Source of the DNA: [Muricauda] lutisoli (nom. illeg.) | Lineage (GTDB): Bacteria > Bacteroidota > Bacteroidia > Flavobacteriales > Flavobacteriaceae | Assembly (NCBI RefSeq): GCF_017313105.1 | Contig: NZ_JAFLND010000001.1 | Coordinates: forward strand, 558,001-622,000 | DNA length: 64,000 nucleotides | Reading direction: 5' to 3' | In this document: positions 18,308 to 26,268 of the stretch, one piece after another | Layout: the number at the start of each line of letters is the position of its first letter | Position numbering within the stretch: the first letter of the stretch is position 1 | Translations under genes and position numbers: made by a program | The notes under the pieces: generated by a model | What the model was told of the DNA's origin: nothing | The model's input: only the letters and a program-made list of their open reading frames with translations | Database searches by the model: none

Positions 18308-20095
18308 ATGGAGATAAAACTACCCCTGTTTTTTCAAACTACATTTCCGTCCCAATTTGAGCGTTATTTTTTTGCGCTATCGATCATTTTTTTTCTGGGC
18401 CTTACCTCACAAGCCCAAGAAGAGAATAATCCCTATGTGAGTTACGACGTCCCATTTCAAAACCTGCTAAAGTTCAACCGGTTTTTGATCAACCCCACCT
18501 TTTCTTCCATAAGGGAGGACAAATCTTATATAAACTTCTTTCATCGAAGTCAAAGTGCCGATTTCGAGAACAATCGCCAAAACTATTTTCTGAGCTATAG
18601 TGGTAGAATAAATGATAGGGTTGGGCTTGGCTTTAGTTTATATAATCAAAGTGAGGGGGTAATTTCCAATTTGGGCGTTATGGCCAATTACTCCCACGGC
18701 ATACAGTTAGGGGAGGAAAGTAGCCTGACATTTGGTGTCAATATTCCCTATTATGTAAGTAGTTACGATCCGAGTAGAGCGGTTACCCAAGAAGAAGATC
18801 CTTTTTTGAGACAGGCTGAGGAAAGTTCCGTTATATCGTTTCAACCTGGCCTTAACTTGAGCATAGGTAAGTTCGATTTTGGTGTTTTTGCCCAAAATTT
18901 GGTGGACTACAATATAAAGTCTGGGAACTCCTTGACCAATTTGAATGAAAAAACCTTCTCTGGTCATATACAGTATGTGTATGAGTTCGAGAATGGCAAA
19001 GGTATATTTGAGGATAGCAGGTTAATGCCTTTGGCAAGAGCCCGCTTTAAGGGAAGTGAGGACCCGGTTTTTGGAGGAGGTATAATCCTTGACCTTCCCA
19101 AGTTGGGGTGGGTTCAGGGAGGATATGATCAGTTTTACGGAGCATCTGCTGGAACAGGTTTTAATCTAAATCAAAGACTGTCTTTTGGGTATAATTTTGA
19201 GAAAAGCCTGAGCAACAGCATTGCCAATCTTGGTGTGACCCACGAAATTTCCATTGCCTACTCTTTTGTGCCCAATCTTTCCAAAAACACCTTCGTTTCC
19301 AACGATGATGAAGAGAAAAAGAAGATTGAGAACTCTGCCGTAGCCGATGCAGGTAATAAAACCGAACAAACGGAGCAGAGCAGTAAGTTGGATGTAAAAA
19401 CCACCTTGCGCCCATCCAACAAAGAAGACAGGGCATATTGGGAGGAGCGTGTAGCTCAACTTCAGGAACAAAAGGAAGATAGTTACGCGGTAATAGATGA
19501 TTTGCTCTATAAAGTGGATTCCATGAAACAAAGTAGGGAAGCCGATATGGAGAAGCGCTTTGAGATGGTGATGAGACTGGTAAAAAGACATAATGGAGAC
19601 CAGATTCCAGATATCGAAAGGAAAGCTCAAAAGTTGTACATGGCGGACAGTAAGGATTTAGACTCCCTTTATAATTCAATTGAAGCTTCGACTGCTACAG
19701 CTTTGGCAGAAAATACCCAAGTCGTTTCCAAAAAAGTTGAGAAGAAAAATGAAGGTAAATTTCATGGTGGAGCATTTAAGCCCATTGAGAAATATATCAA
19801 TCTGGAAGGTGTAGGGCAAGGACATTATATTGTGGCCAATGTTTTTAAGAATGAGACATACCTTAAAAACTTTATGAAAGAATTAAAAGGTAAGGGATTG
19901 CAGGCACAATATTTTAAAAATCCGGATAACGGACTCAATTATGTTTATTTGGCCAAGTACCAAGAGAACGAGGCTGCATATGCTGCTTACAAATCTCAAT
20001 TAAAGGGGAAATATCAGGATGAGATTTGGATCATGCATGTTGAAAACCCCAGATACTCCAATTGGGCCGATACGATGTTCCAGGATATTGAATAG
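18308..20095 (+). CDS. PorP/SprF family type IX secretion outer-membrane protein with C-terminal SPOR-like region
   Basis: A 595-residue protein. After a signal sequence (cleavage near TSQAQ) residues 35-325 form the PorP/SprF beta-barrel (NPYVSYDVPFQNLLKFNRFLINPTFSSI opening, YGASAGTGFNLNQRLSFGYNFE near the end). Residues 330-480 are charged and include a helical stretch that may be a coiled coil. Residues 500-585 (GQGHYIVANVFKNETYLKNFMKEL) look like a SPOR-type repeat. PorP/SprF proteins link type IX cargo to the gliding/secretion apparatus or present adhesins. No partner adhesin gene is next to it. A SPOR-like tail would add peptidoglycan contact. Confidence 0.85.
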   Translation: MEIKLPLFFQTTFPSQFERYFFALSIIFFLGLTSQAQEENNPYVSYDVPFQNLLKFNRFLINPTFSSIREDKSYINFFHRSQSADFENNRQNYFLSYSGRINDRVGLGFSLYNQSEGVISNLGVMANYSHGIQLGEESSLTFGVNIPYYVSSYDPSRAVTQEEDPFLRQAEESSVISFQPGLNLSIGKFDFGVFAQNLVDYNIKSGNSLTNLNEKTFSGHIQYVYEFENGKGIFEDSRLMPLARARFKGSEDPVFGGGIILDLPKLGWVQGGYDQFYGASAGTGFNLNQRLSFGYNFEKSLSNSIANLGVTHEISIAYSFVPNLSKNTFVSNDDEEKKKIENSAVADAGNKTEQTEQSSKLDVKTTLRPSNKEDRAYWEERVAQLQEQKEDSYAVIDDLLYKVDSMKQSREADMEKRFEMVMRLVKRHNGDQIPDIERKAQKLYMADSKDLDSLYNSIEASTATALAENTQVVSKKVEKKNEGKFHGGAFKPIEKYINLEGVGQGHYIVANVFKNETYLKNFMKELKGKGLQAQYFKNPDNGLNYVYLAKYQENEAAYAAYKSQLKGKYQDEIWIMHVENPRYSNWADTMFQDIE

Positions 20096-20099
20096 ATAA

Positions 20100-20711
20100 T
20101 CAAGATTCAGTTTCTTTCATATGCTCGGCAATGCCCTGACTCCCTGGGTCCGACCTTTCTTCGAGTTCCGATATTATTTTGTGATGGTCGTCTGCTCGGG
20201 TCTGGGAAAGCTTGTAGGTAGCTTGTATGTCCGATATTAAAACCTTAAAGCCAACAACACCTTTTACTTGTCTCAAGGTTTTAGGAGATAGGTTTTTAAG
20301 AGAAATAGGTTTTTTGGAGCCCTTTTCATATTTGTCTACCAAACGGTGCATGGATGCCATGGTTTCTTCCTCTGTCAATACTATTAGGGTGCCATATACG
20401 TGAACGGCAATATAGTTCCAAGTGGGCACTTCTTCTTCCTTGTACCACGATGAAGATATATAGGCATGTGGACCATTGAAAATGCAAAGTACTTGGGCCT
20501 TGTCGTTAAAATATTTCCATTGCGGATTGGCCTTGGCAATGTGGCCCACTAAAATATCATTTCCCTCACCGTCTGTTTCCAGTTCAAGCGGAATGTGGGT
20601 TCCCCAAGGCTTATTGTCAACAGTATTGATTAAAATGCCAAAGCTGTTTTGCTGTAAAAAGTTCTTGACTTCAGCAATATCTTGATTGTTATAGTGTATT
20701 GGAATGTACAT
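20100..20711 (-). CDS. PaiB-like FMN-binding negative transcriptional regulator family protein
   Basis: A 203-residue protein of the PaiB family (split-barrel FMN-binding fold). Conserved segments are HIPLELETDG, GHIAKANPQWKYF, FNGPHAYISSSWY and VPTWNYIAVHVYG. Bacillus PaiB is a negative regulator, but the fold also serves in flavin-dependent enzymes, so the label is a family name rather than a demonstrated role. Cytoplasmic; convergent with PorP, four bases apart. Confidence 0.87.
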   Translation of the reverse strand: MYIPIHYNNQDIAEVKNFLQQNSFGILINTVDNKPWGTHIPLELETDGEGNDILVGHIAKANPQWKYFNDKAQVLCIFNGPHAYISSSWYKEEEVPTWNYIAVHVYGTLIVLTEEETMASMHRLVDKYEKGSKKPISLKNLSPKTLRQVKGVVGFKVLISDIQATYKLSQTRADDHHKIISELEERSDPGSQGIAEHMKETES

Positions 20712-20808
20712 GGAAGTGGAGTTACCTGTGGGAGTATAAAAAGTTTAAAGATAATAAATATGATATGATGTGACTCCGAGGGTTAACAGGCAAAACATCT
20801 TCAACCTC

Positions 20809-20834
20809 AAAAAAAAGGCCCTGATTAGGGCCTA
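20809..20834 (-). terminator. Terminator of the NTF2-like lipoprotein gene
   Basis: Stem AGGCCC / GGGCCT at 20816-20833; on the minus strand it is followed by at least six T residues. Confidence 0.85.
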
Positions 20835-20857
20835 TGTAAGTTGTTATGTGGACAAGA

Positions 20858-21379
20858 CTACTCCATTGGTTCCATTTCTTCCTCGGCCTTTTTGGCTTCC
20901 ATTTCAATTTTCTGAAGCTCCATCACAACTTCTGATGGGTCCCAATAACCATATTCCCTTACAATTTTGCCATCTACAAATTGATAGGTCAAATGTACAG
21001 GGATATCTATTTCTTTGTTGTTGGCGGCTAAGGTTCCTTTCCAACCCAACCAACAATTCACCCAAGTTTCGCCATCATCGGTGACGACCATTTCATATTC
21101 TGAGTTCTCATTTTGAAAGCTCCTGGACGAATAATTTGCATCTGTTTGTTTGTGATAATCCATAGCTTCGCTGGCAGACATTGGATTTTCACTGACATTG
21201 TAAAACGTTTTTGAGGTATCTGCATACATGCTTGTATCGAATGTTTTATTGTTGTAGTTCGATATCAATTGTTTTACTATATCAATTTCTGGTGAGTCCT
21301 GCGTATATCGAACAGGACCTTGTTGGCAAGAACTAAATACAAGTACTGCCAATACGCTTAGGAAAAGAATTTTTTTCAT
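20858..21379 (-). CDS. NTF2/SnoaL-like lipoprotein
   Basis: A 173-residue lipoprotein (LVFSSC, C18). The mature region (IDIVKQLISNYNNKTFDTSMYADTS ... HLTYQFVDGKIVREYGYWDPSEV) has the layout of an NTF2-like/SnoaL domain: N-terminal helices, a cone-shaped sheet, and the typical FxDGKI strand turn. The C-terminal 25 residues are very acidic. Such domains bind small molecules or act as accessory subunits; no activity can be assigned. It has its own terminator. Confidence 0.75.
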   Translation of the reverse strand: MKKILFLSVLAVLVFSSCQQGPVRYTQDSPEIDIVKQLISNYNNKTFDTSMYADTSKTFYNVSENPMSASEAMDYHKQTDANYSSRSFQNENSEYEMVVTDDGETWVNCWLGWKGTLAANNKEIDIPVHLTYQFVDGKIVREYGYWDPSEVVMELQKIEMEAKKAEEEMEPME

Positions 21380-21987
21380 TGTTTTTGTGTTATGGTTAAT
21401 TATTTATAGTGAAAAGCTCAATCAATGTATGACCTAAATTTATAGGTAGGTATACTTAACATCAGGGCATTGAGCACCTTGATCAATGACTACAATTATT
21501 GACTTAAAATAATTTTAGGGTAACTGGGGGAATACAACTTGCCTTATCCAATCCTCAAAACACAAATTTCAGTTGCAAGTAAAGGTCTAATTTAACTAGA
21601 ATAAATGTTGGGCTGTAAAGGGAAATATGCTTTGCATAACCAACTATTAAATATAATAAAAATCTGTAAATGAGTGCCTTAAAAATGTTTCTATTTGCAA
21701 AATGAGTGTAAATCAGGATGATTTTCCTACAGAAACATTTCTTGCCTTTCCATTGTTGTAATAGTAAGATCGCGGCCATGGGGTTTACTTGAGCCGTTAA
21801 TTAAATGTTCAACTTCAAAAAGAAGAAAATTTAAAAACCTGAATCTAGGTTGTTTTGTTCTCTTTTGAAGGGGTTCCCGATACAAACTACAATCCAGTCC
21901 CAAATATTTACAGTTCAGTAATCCTTCTTTTAAAAAAGGCTTTCGTCAATTCATCTTTGCGCTATCAATAATCATAAAACAACAGTC
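21380..21987. other. 608-nt intergenic region upstream of the histidine-kinase operon
   Basis: No credible gene. A 74-codon minus-strand frame (21555-21779) lacks any family resemblance. The distal part is AT-rich without obvious hairpins. The proximal 100 nt carry the LytTR-type direct repeats and -7 element described separately. The length and emptiness would allow an unrecognised small RNA, but nothing in the sequence demonstrates one. Confidence 0.6.
21889..21959 (+). promoter_or_regulatory. LytTR-type direct repeats with promoter, unit 1
   Basis: ACAATCCAGT at 21889 and ACAGTTCAGT at 21910 are 21 nt apart, the spacing of LytTR/AgrA-type sites (AgrA box core ACAGTTAAG). CATCTTTG at 21952-21959 matches TAnnTTTG in 7 of 8 positions, 42 nt from the start of the second box. 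No -33 TTG is present, consistent with an activator-dependent promoter. The ATG of the operon is 29 nt downstream. Confidence 0.65.
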
Positions 21988-22611
21988 ATGAAAAAACTAA
22001 TTTTAACAATGGTGCTCTTGGGGGCCACATTTGTGAATGCACAGGATCGTTATTCCAAAGGAATGGAAAAGGCCTTTGAGCTATGGCAAAGCCAAAAGAC
22101 AATGGAGGCATCCCATATGTTTGAGCGTATAGCTACGGCAGAGCCCGATAAATGGCTCCCTTACTATTATGTTTCGCAGATCAACACCATCATATCATTT
22201 GGAGAAAAGGATGAGGACAAACTGAGCGAACAACTGCAAAAAGCCAAGGAATTTTTGGATGTGGCCAAGACCATTTCACCGAATAATCCCGAGCTTTTGG
22301 TTCAAGAAGCACTCATTAACACCGCTTGGATTGCTTTTGACGGTGCAACCTATGGTATGACCCTTTCTCCAAAGAATGCACAATTGTATCAAAAAGCCAT
22401 GGAATTGTCACCCAACAACCCAAGGGTAATTCTATCTAAAGCGGAGTGGGATATGGGGTCTGCCCGGTACTTCGGTAAGGATACCGCTCCATATTGCCAA
22501 GATGTGGAAAGGGCGTTGGAACTTTTTGCTACCTTTAAATCCGAAACACCATTTTATCCGACTTGGGGCGAAGAGAGAGCAAAAGAGATATTGGAAAGCT
22601 GTGGTAAATAA
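21988..22611 (+). CDS. Exported TPR-like protein, first gene of the kinase operon
   Basis: A 207-residue periplasmic or secreted protein with signal peptide (ILTMVLLGATFVNAQ). It contains degenerate tetratricopeptide units, for example KAKEFLDVAKTISPNNPELL and KAMELSPNNPRVI, plus two Cys residues (YCQDVE, ILESCGK). It ends 3 nt before the histidine-kinase gene, so it is co-transcribed with it. A role as a periplasmic partner of the 2TM kinase is an inference from the operon. Confidence 0.83.
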   Translation: MKKLILTMVLLGATFVNAQDRYSKGMEKAFELWQSQKTMEASHMFERIATAEPDKWLPYYYVSQINTIISFGEKDEDKLSEQLQKAKEFLDVAKTISPNNPELLVQEALINTAWIAFDGATYGMTLSPKNAQLYQKAMELSPNNPRVILSKAEWDMGSARYFGKDTAPYCQDVERALELFATFKSETPFYPTWGEERAKEILESCGK

Positions 22612-22614
22612 GAA

Positions 22615-23946
22615 ATGATGAAACTCCTGATAAGAGAAGTTTTTAGGGCATTGGTAATAGGGGTGGCTATTTTTATAGTGTCCCTAATTATCTACTTTGT
22701 TAACGGTTGGGAATTCACTTTTCAGGAACTGTCCAAGGATTTTTGGGAAACCATTGTGTTTTCCACGATAATCTACCTCTGTAATGCCGCTTCTTTTATT
22801 ATGCTCATGCGGAAATACGACAAAGAGCTGTTCACCCGCAAATACATTGGTTATGGTATCATTGGAAATATCCTGGCATCCATTATCGGAATCTTTTTGG
22901 CTCGTTTTGTCTTAAAGGTATGGATATACAAAGTAAGTTTTGGTGCTTTTATTTCGGCTGAAACCCCACGGGATTATTACTCTTCCTTTTTTATTGCAAT
23001 GATAGTGGCCCTGTTGTTCTATGCGGCTTACTACTACAAGTTTTACAAGGAAAAGCAGGTAAAGGAGCAAAAAATAATCGCAGGTTCGGCATCTGCCCGA
23101 TTCGATGCCTTAAAAAACCAATTGGACCCTCACTTTTTGTTCAACAGTCTTAATGTTTTGACAAGTTTGATCGATGAAGACCCGCAACAAGCTCAAAACT
23201 TTACCACCTCTTTATCCAAAGTATACCGATATGTGCTGGAGCAGAAAAACAAGGACCTGGTCACTGTGGATGAGGAATTGAAGTTTGCCCGAACTTATGT
23301 GAGACTTCTTAAAATGCGTTTTGAGGATAGTATCATTTTCGATATTCCCGATCATTGTTCCCAGCCCGAAGCTAAAATAGTACCGCTGTCGCTACAGCTT
23401 TTATTGGAAAATGCGGTAAAGCACAATGTGGTAACATCTTCCCGACCATTGCACATTAAAGTTTTTGAAAAGAACGATATGTTGGTGGTGAGCAACAACC
23501 TACAGGAAAAGCAAGTAGTGAAAAAGAGTAGTGGGGTAGGGCTACAGAATATAAAACAGCGTTACAATATTTTGACCGACCGCGAAATGGTCATTGAAAA
23601 AACAGAAAAGGATTTTAGTGTTTTTATCCCTATGCTTACCCAAAAATACACGGTTCTGGAGACTCAGGAGAGCTATATTGAGGAAAAACGCTATGCGAAT
23701 GCCAAGGAACGGGTCAAGAATATTAAGGACTTCTACGGCAATCTTATGGCGTATTGCATTGTTATTCCTTTTTTATGGTGGCTCAATTTCCGCACTACGG
23801 ACTTTTTATGGGCATTTTTTCCAACCATAGGCTGGGGCTTTGGGCTAACCGCGCACGGAATGGCCGCCTTTGGCTATAATCCATTATGGGGCAAACGTTG
23901 GGAGGAACGTAAGATCAGGGAACTCATGGATAAGGACGATTTCTAG
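22615..23946 (+). CDS. LytS/YehU-type sensor histidine kinase fused to a C-terminal 2TM domain
   Basis: A 443-residue inner-membrane kinase. Four membrane helices lie at about 11-29, 46-66, 78-100 and 122-142. The His_kinase domain has phospho-acceptor H173 in NQLDPHFLFNSLN; the ATPase has the N box ENAVKHN (265-271) and the G box GVGLQNIKQR (307-316). After a linker, residues 358-440 are a complete 2TM domain (RYANAKERVKNIKDFYGN ... WEERKIRELM) similar to the four stand-alone proteins downstream. The partner is the LytTR regulator at 25424. A membrane domain behind the catalytic domain would place the ATPase between two membrane anchors, an unusual topology. Confidence 0.92.
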   Translation: MMKLLIREVFRALVIGVAIFIVSLIIYFVNGWEFTFQELSKDFWETIVFSTIIYLCNAASFIMLMRKYDKELFTRKYIGYGIIGNILASIIGIFLARFVLKVWIYKVSFGAFISAETPRDYYSSFFIAMIVALLFYAAYYYKFYKEKQVKEQKIIAGSASARFDALKNQLDPHFLFNSLNVLTSLIDEDPQQAQNFTTSLSKVYRYVLEQKNKDLVTVDEELKFARTYVRLLKMRFEDSIIFDIPDHCSQPEAKIVPLSLQLLLENAVKHNVVTSSRPLHIKVFEKNDMLVVSNNLQEKQVVKKSSGVGLQNIKQRYNILTDREMVIEKTEKDFSVFIPMLTQKYTVLETQESYIEEKRYANAKERVKNIKDFYGNLMAYCIVIPFLWWLNFRTTDFLWAFFPTIGWGFGLTAHGMAAFGYNPLWGKRWEERKIRELMDKDDF

Positions 23947-23985
23947 AGCCAAATTTCCACTCCTTACCCTTCACCCTAGCCACTA

Positions 23986-24056
23986 ACAATTCATCCTACA
24001 AAAATTACAGTTCGGGAATTCGTTTTTCATTTTACATGAAAGTATGGGGATATTTG
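23986..24056 (+). promoter_or_regulatory. LytTR-type direct repeats with promoter, unit 2
   Basis: ACAATTCATC at 23986 and ACAGTTCGGG at 24007 are 21 nt apart. GATATTTG at 24049-24056 matches TAnnTTTG in 7 of 8 positions and starts 42 nt after the second box, the same offset as in unit 1 upstream of 21988. No -33 TTG at the expected place. Drives the 2TM gene run starting at 24088. Confidence 0.65.
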
Positions 24057-24087
24057 ACCTGTAATCAATTATAAAAACGAACAAATC

Positions 24088-24366
24088 ATGGAAAACTTTG
24101 AAGAACAACGTTATGCAAGAGCAAAGGAAAGAGTGGAGCGCATCAAGTCTTTTTACTCCAATCTAACTGCCTATTTTCTGGTGATTCCATTGCTCGCTTA
24201 CTTAAACTTTAGGACAACCGGTTTCCCCTGGTCCATTTTCCCGGCGATTGGATGGGGCCTTGGACTGGTAGGGCATTGGATGACAGCTTACGGGCAGAAC
24301 CCTATTTTTGGAAAGGAGTGGGAAGAACGTAAGATTCAGGAGCTTATGAGCAATAAAGAATTTTGA
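24088..24366 (+). CDS. 2TM domain protein A
   Basis: A 92-residue protein that is nearly all 2TM domain: RYARAKERVERIKSFYSN, two hydrophobic segments separated by NFRTTGFPW, then WEERKIQELM. It is the closest relative of the kinase C-terminal domain, sharing LNFRTT and the IGWG motif. Expected as a helical hairpin in the inner membrane with both ends in the cytoplasm. First gene of the second LytTR-controlled unit. Confidence 0.9.
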   Translation: MENFEEQRYARAKERVERIKSFYSNLTAYFLVIPLLAYLNFRTTGFPWSIFPAIGWGLGLVGHWMTAYGQNPIFGKEWEERKIQELMSNKEF

Positions 24367-24410
24367 GAATGAGTACTTTTAGCTATAACACCACATTAAA
24401 AAACAATACC

Positions 24411-24713
24411 ATGGAGTCTTCAGATAAAGAGAACAAATATTTACGGGCCAAGGAGCGTGTGGAAGAGCTCAAAAAATTTTATGGGAACCTTACTTCCTAT
24501 GTCGTGGTAATTTCGGGATTGGCCCTGATCAACTATTTTACCAACCATTTTGCCTATGCCTGGTTTTTATGGGCTGCTTTTGGCTGGGGTATCGGGATCG
24601 TTTTCCATGCCATTAAAACATTCGACCTAAACCCATTTTTTGGCAAACAGTGGGAAAAACGCAAAATAGAAGAGTTTATGCGCGATGATGAACAGAACAA
24701 CAAATGGAAATAA
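24411..24713 (+). CDS. 2TM domain protein B
   Basis: A 100-residue 2TM protein: KYLRAKERVEELKKFYGN, hydrophobic pair, FGWGIGIVFHAIKTF, WEKRKIEEFM. The frame opens further upstream (from 24363), but the ATG at 24411 gives the MES start that parallels the MEN starts of paralogues A and C. It is 44 nt after paralogue A and probably co-transcribed. Function unknown beyond the domain. Confidence 0.88.
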   Translation: MESSDKENKYLRAKERVEELKKFYGNLTSYVVVISGLALINYFTNHFAYAWFLWAAFGWGIGIVFHAIKTFDLNPFFGKQWEKRKIEEFMRDDEQNNKWK

Positions 24714-24715
24714 TC

Positions 24716-25036
24716 ATGGAAAATTTTAATAAGGAAAAATATAACAGAGCCAAAAAAAGAGTGGACGAACTCAAGGGCTTTTATATTCATTCGGCCATTT
24801 ATGTGGTGATAAACACCTTTATTTTGATCAATATTTATCTTAATACAGATAGTTTTTGGCAATGGGAGCATTTTATCACATTGATGGCCTGGGGCATTGG
24901 ATTGTTGTTCCACGCCTCAAAAACCTTTGGATTCAACCCACTATTGGGCAAGGACTGGGAAGAGCGCCAGATTCAAAAGTATATTGACGAGGACAGAGAG
25001 GAAATGAACAAGTTCAAAAAGGATGGAGACAAATAG
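24716..25036 (+). CDS. 2TM domain protein C
   Basis: A 106-residue 2TM protein: KYNRAKKRVDELKGFYIH, two membrane segments, MAWGIGLLFHASKTFGFNPLLG, WEERQIQKYI, then a charged tail. The ATG at 24716 follows the stop of paralogue B by two bases; an in-frame ATG at 24704 overlapping that stop is an alternative. Tight packing implies translational coupling. Confidence 0.88.
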   Translation: MENFNKEKYNRAKKRVDELKGFYIHSAIYVVINTFILINIYLNTDSFWQWEHFITLMAWGIGLLFHASKTFGFNPLLGKDWEERQIQKYIDEDREEMNKFKKDGDK

Positions 25037-25358
25037 AAACTTGCTGAGGAGAAATGCTGAAAAGCGAGTTAAAGAACTCAAAGGATATTATAGTCACATC
25101 ATCATTTTTGTAATCGTAAACGGTATTCTTTACCTCTTAAAAACGGGAGTTTTGAACTCCTTGTTGCCAGAAGCATTTCCAAAGGAATCTTATTATTACG
25201 ACTGGATCAATGCCAATATTCTGATTTGGGGGTTGATCTTGTTGGTGCATACCTTGATCTTATTCAGGCATAAATTCACTTTCTTTAAAAAGTGGGAGGA
25301 GCGCCAAATTCAAAAATACATGGATGAGGATAGGAGCAAGGTTGATAAATATAAGTAG
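25023..25358 (+). CDS. 2TM domain protein D (diverged)
   Basis: A 111-residue, most divergent paralogue. It keeps KRVKELKGYYSH and WEERQIQKYMDEDR, but the loop between the membrane segments is enlarged (about 25 residues with KESYYYDW) and the glycine-rich GWGxG motif is reduced to LIWGLILL. Its start overlaps paralogue C by 14 nt. The terminal gene before the LytTR regulator. Confidence 0.88.
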   Translation: METNRNLLRRNAEKRVKELKGYYSHIIIFVIVNGILYLLKTGVLNSLLPEAFPKESYYYDWINANILIWGLILLVHTLILFRHKFTFFKKWEERQIQKYMDEDRSKVDKYK

Positions 25359-25423
25359 ATTCCAAAGAAAATAAATTGACTTTTTACCTTTGAGCACTAA
25401 CCAAAAACACAAACCATACCCAC

Positions 25424-26179
25424 ATGAATGTCCTGATCATTGAAGATGAAAAACCAGCAGCAAGACGGTTGTCCAGATTGCTCGTAGAATTGGAAATTGA
25501 AGTCTCAACCATGCTGCATTCGGTTGAAGAATCCATAGTCTGGTTCAAAGAAAATCAGCATCCCGATTTAATCTTTTTGGACATCCAATTATCGGACGGG
25601 CTTTCCTTTGAAATTTTTGATGAGGTCGAGGTAAAAAGCGCCATCATTTTTACCACTGCTTATGACGAATATGCACTCCAAGCTTTTAAGCTGAACAGCA
25701 TCGATTATTTACTTAAACCCATTGAAGAAGAAGAGCTGGAAAGTGCAGTAAAAAAGTATCGGAATTTTAAGCCTGAAAACCGAAAAATCCCCATCGATTT
25801 TAACGACATAAAAAAGCTTCTGGTAAACCCTTTGGAACGTGATTACAAAAAACGATTTACAGCTAGGGTTGGGCAACATTTAAAAATTATAAATGCTGAT
25901 GAGGTGGAATGTTTTTACAGCGAAAACAAAGGAACCTATGCTGCAACCTCCGATGGTAGAAATTATTTGTTGGACACCACTTTGGAACAGTTGGAAGAGG
26001 AATTGGAGCCGCAGACATTTTTTAGGGTAAGCCGAAAGTTCTATGTGAACATCAACCATATAGGAGATATCATTTCATACACAAATTCAAGGCTTCAAAT
26101 CAAACTGAACCGTTTTAACGAGTACGAAGTCATTGTAAGTAGGGAACGTGTTAGAGACTTTAAGTTATGGTTAGAGTAA
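25424..26179 (+). CDS. LytTR family response regulator
   Basis: A 251-residue response regulator. The receiver domain (1-115) has E7/D8 and phospho-acceptor D53 in LIFLDIQL, with T at FTTAYD and K at YLLKP. The LytTR DNA-binding domain covers about 140-250 (RFTARVGQHLKIINADEVECFYSENKGTYA ... TFFRVSRKFYVNINHI). Upstream, TACCTTTG at 25385-25392 is a perfect -7 element, so it may also have its own promoter. It should accept phosphate from the kinase at 22615 and bind the two direct-repeat sites in this locus. Confidence 0.93.
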   Translation: MNVLIIEDEKPAARRLSRLLVELEIEVSTMLHSVEESIVWFKENQHPDLIFLDIQLSDGLSFEIFDEVEVKSAIIFTTAYDEYALQAFKLNSIDYLLKPIEEEELESAVKKYRNFKPENRKIPIDFNDIKKLLVNPLERDYKKRFTARVGQHLKIINADEVECFYSENKGTYAATSDGRNYLLDTTLEQLEEELEPQTFFRVSRKFYVNINHIGDIISYTNSRLQIKLNRFNEYEVIVSRERVRDFKLWLE

Positions 26180-26218
26180 CTGTTTTTAAAAAACTGAATT
26201 CCAATTTTTTAGTTAAAA

Positions 26219-26258
26219 TAAAAAACCTACTATAAGTTTTCTTTATAGTGGTTTTTTT
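26219..26258. terminator. Bidirectional terminator between the LytTR and LETM1-like genes
   Basis: Hairpin with arms around 26226-26235 (CCTACTATAA) and 26243-26252 (TTATAGTGGT), flanked by A-rich sequence on the left and seven T residues on the right, suitable for both converging transcripts. Confidence 0.8.
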
Positions 26259-26268
26259 AAACCAAAAC

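Noticed and set aside
21555-21779. 74-codon open frame in the 608-nt gap
   Set aside because: Composition typical of AT-rich noncoding DNA; no homology or initiation context seen.
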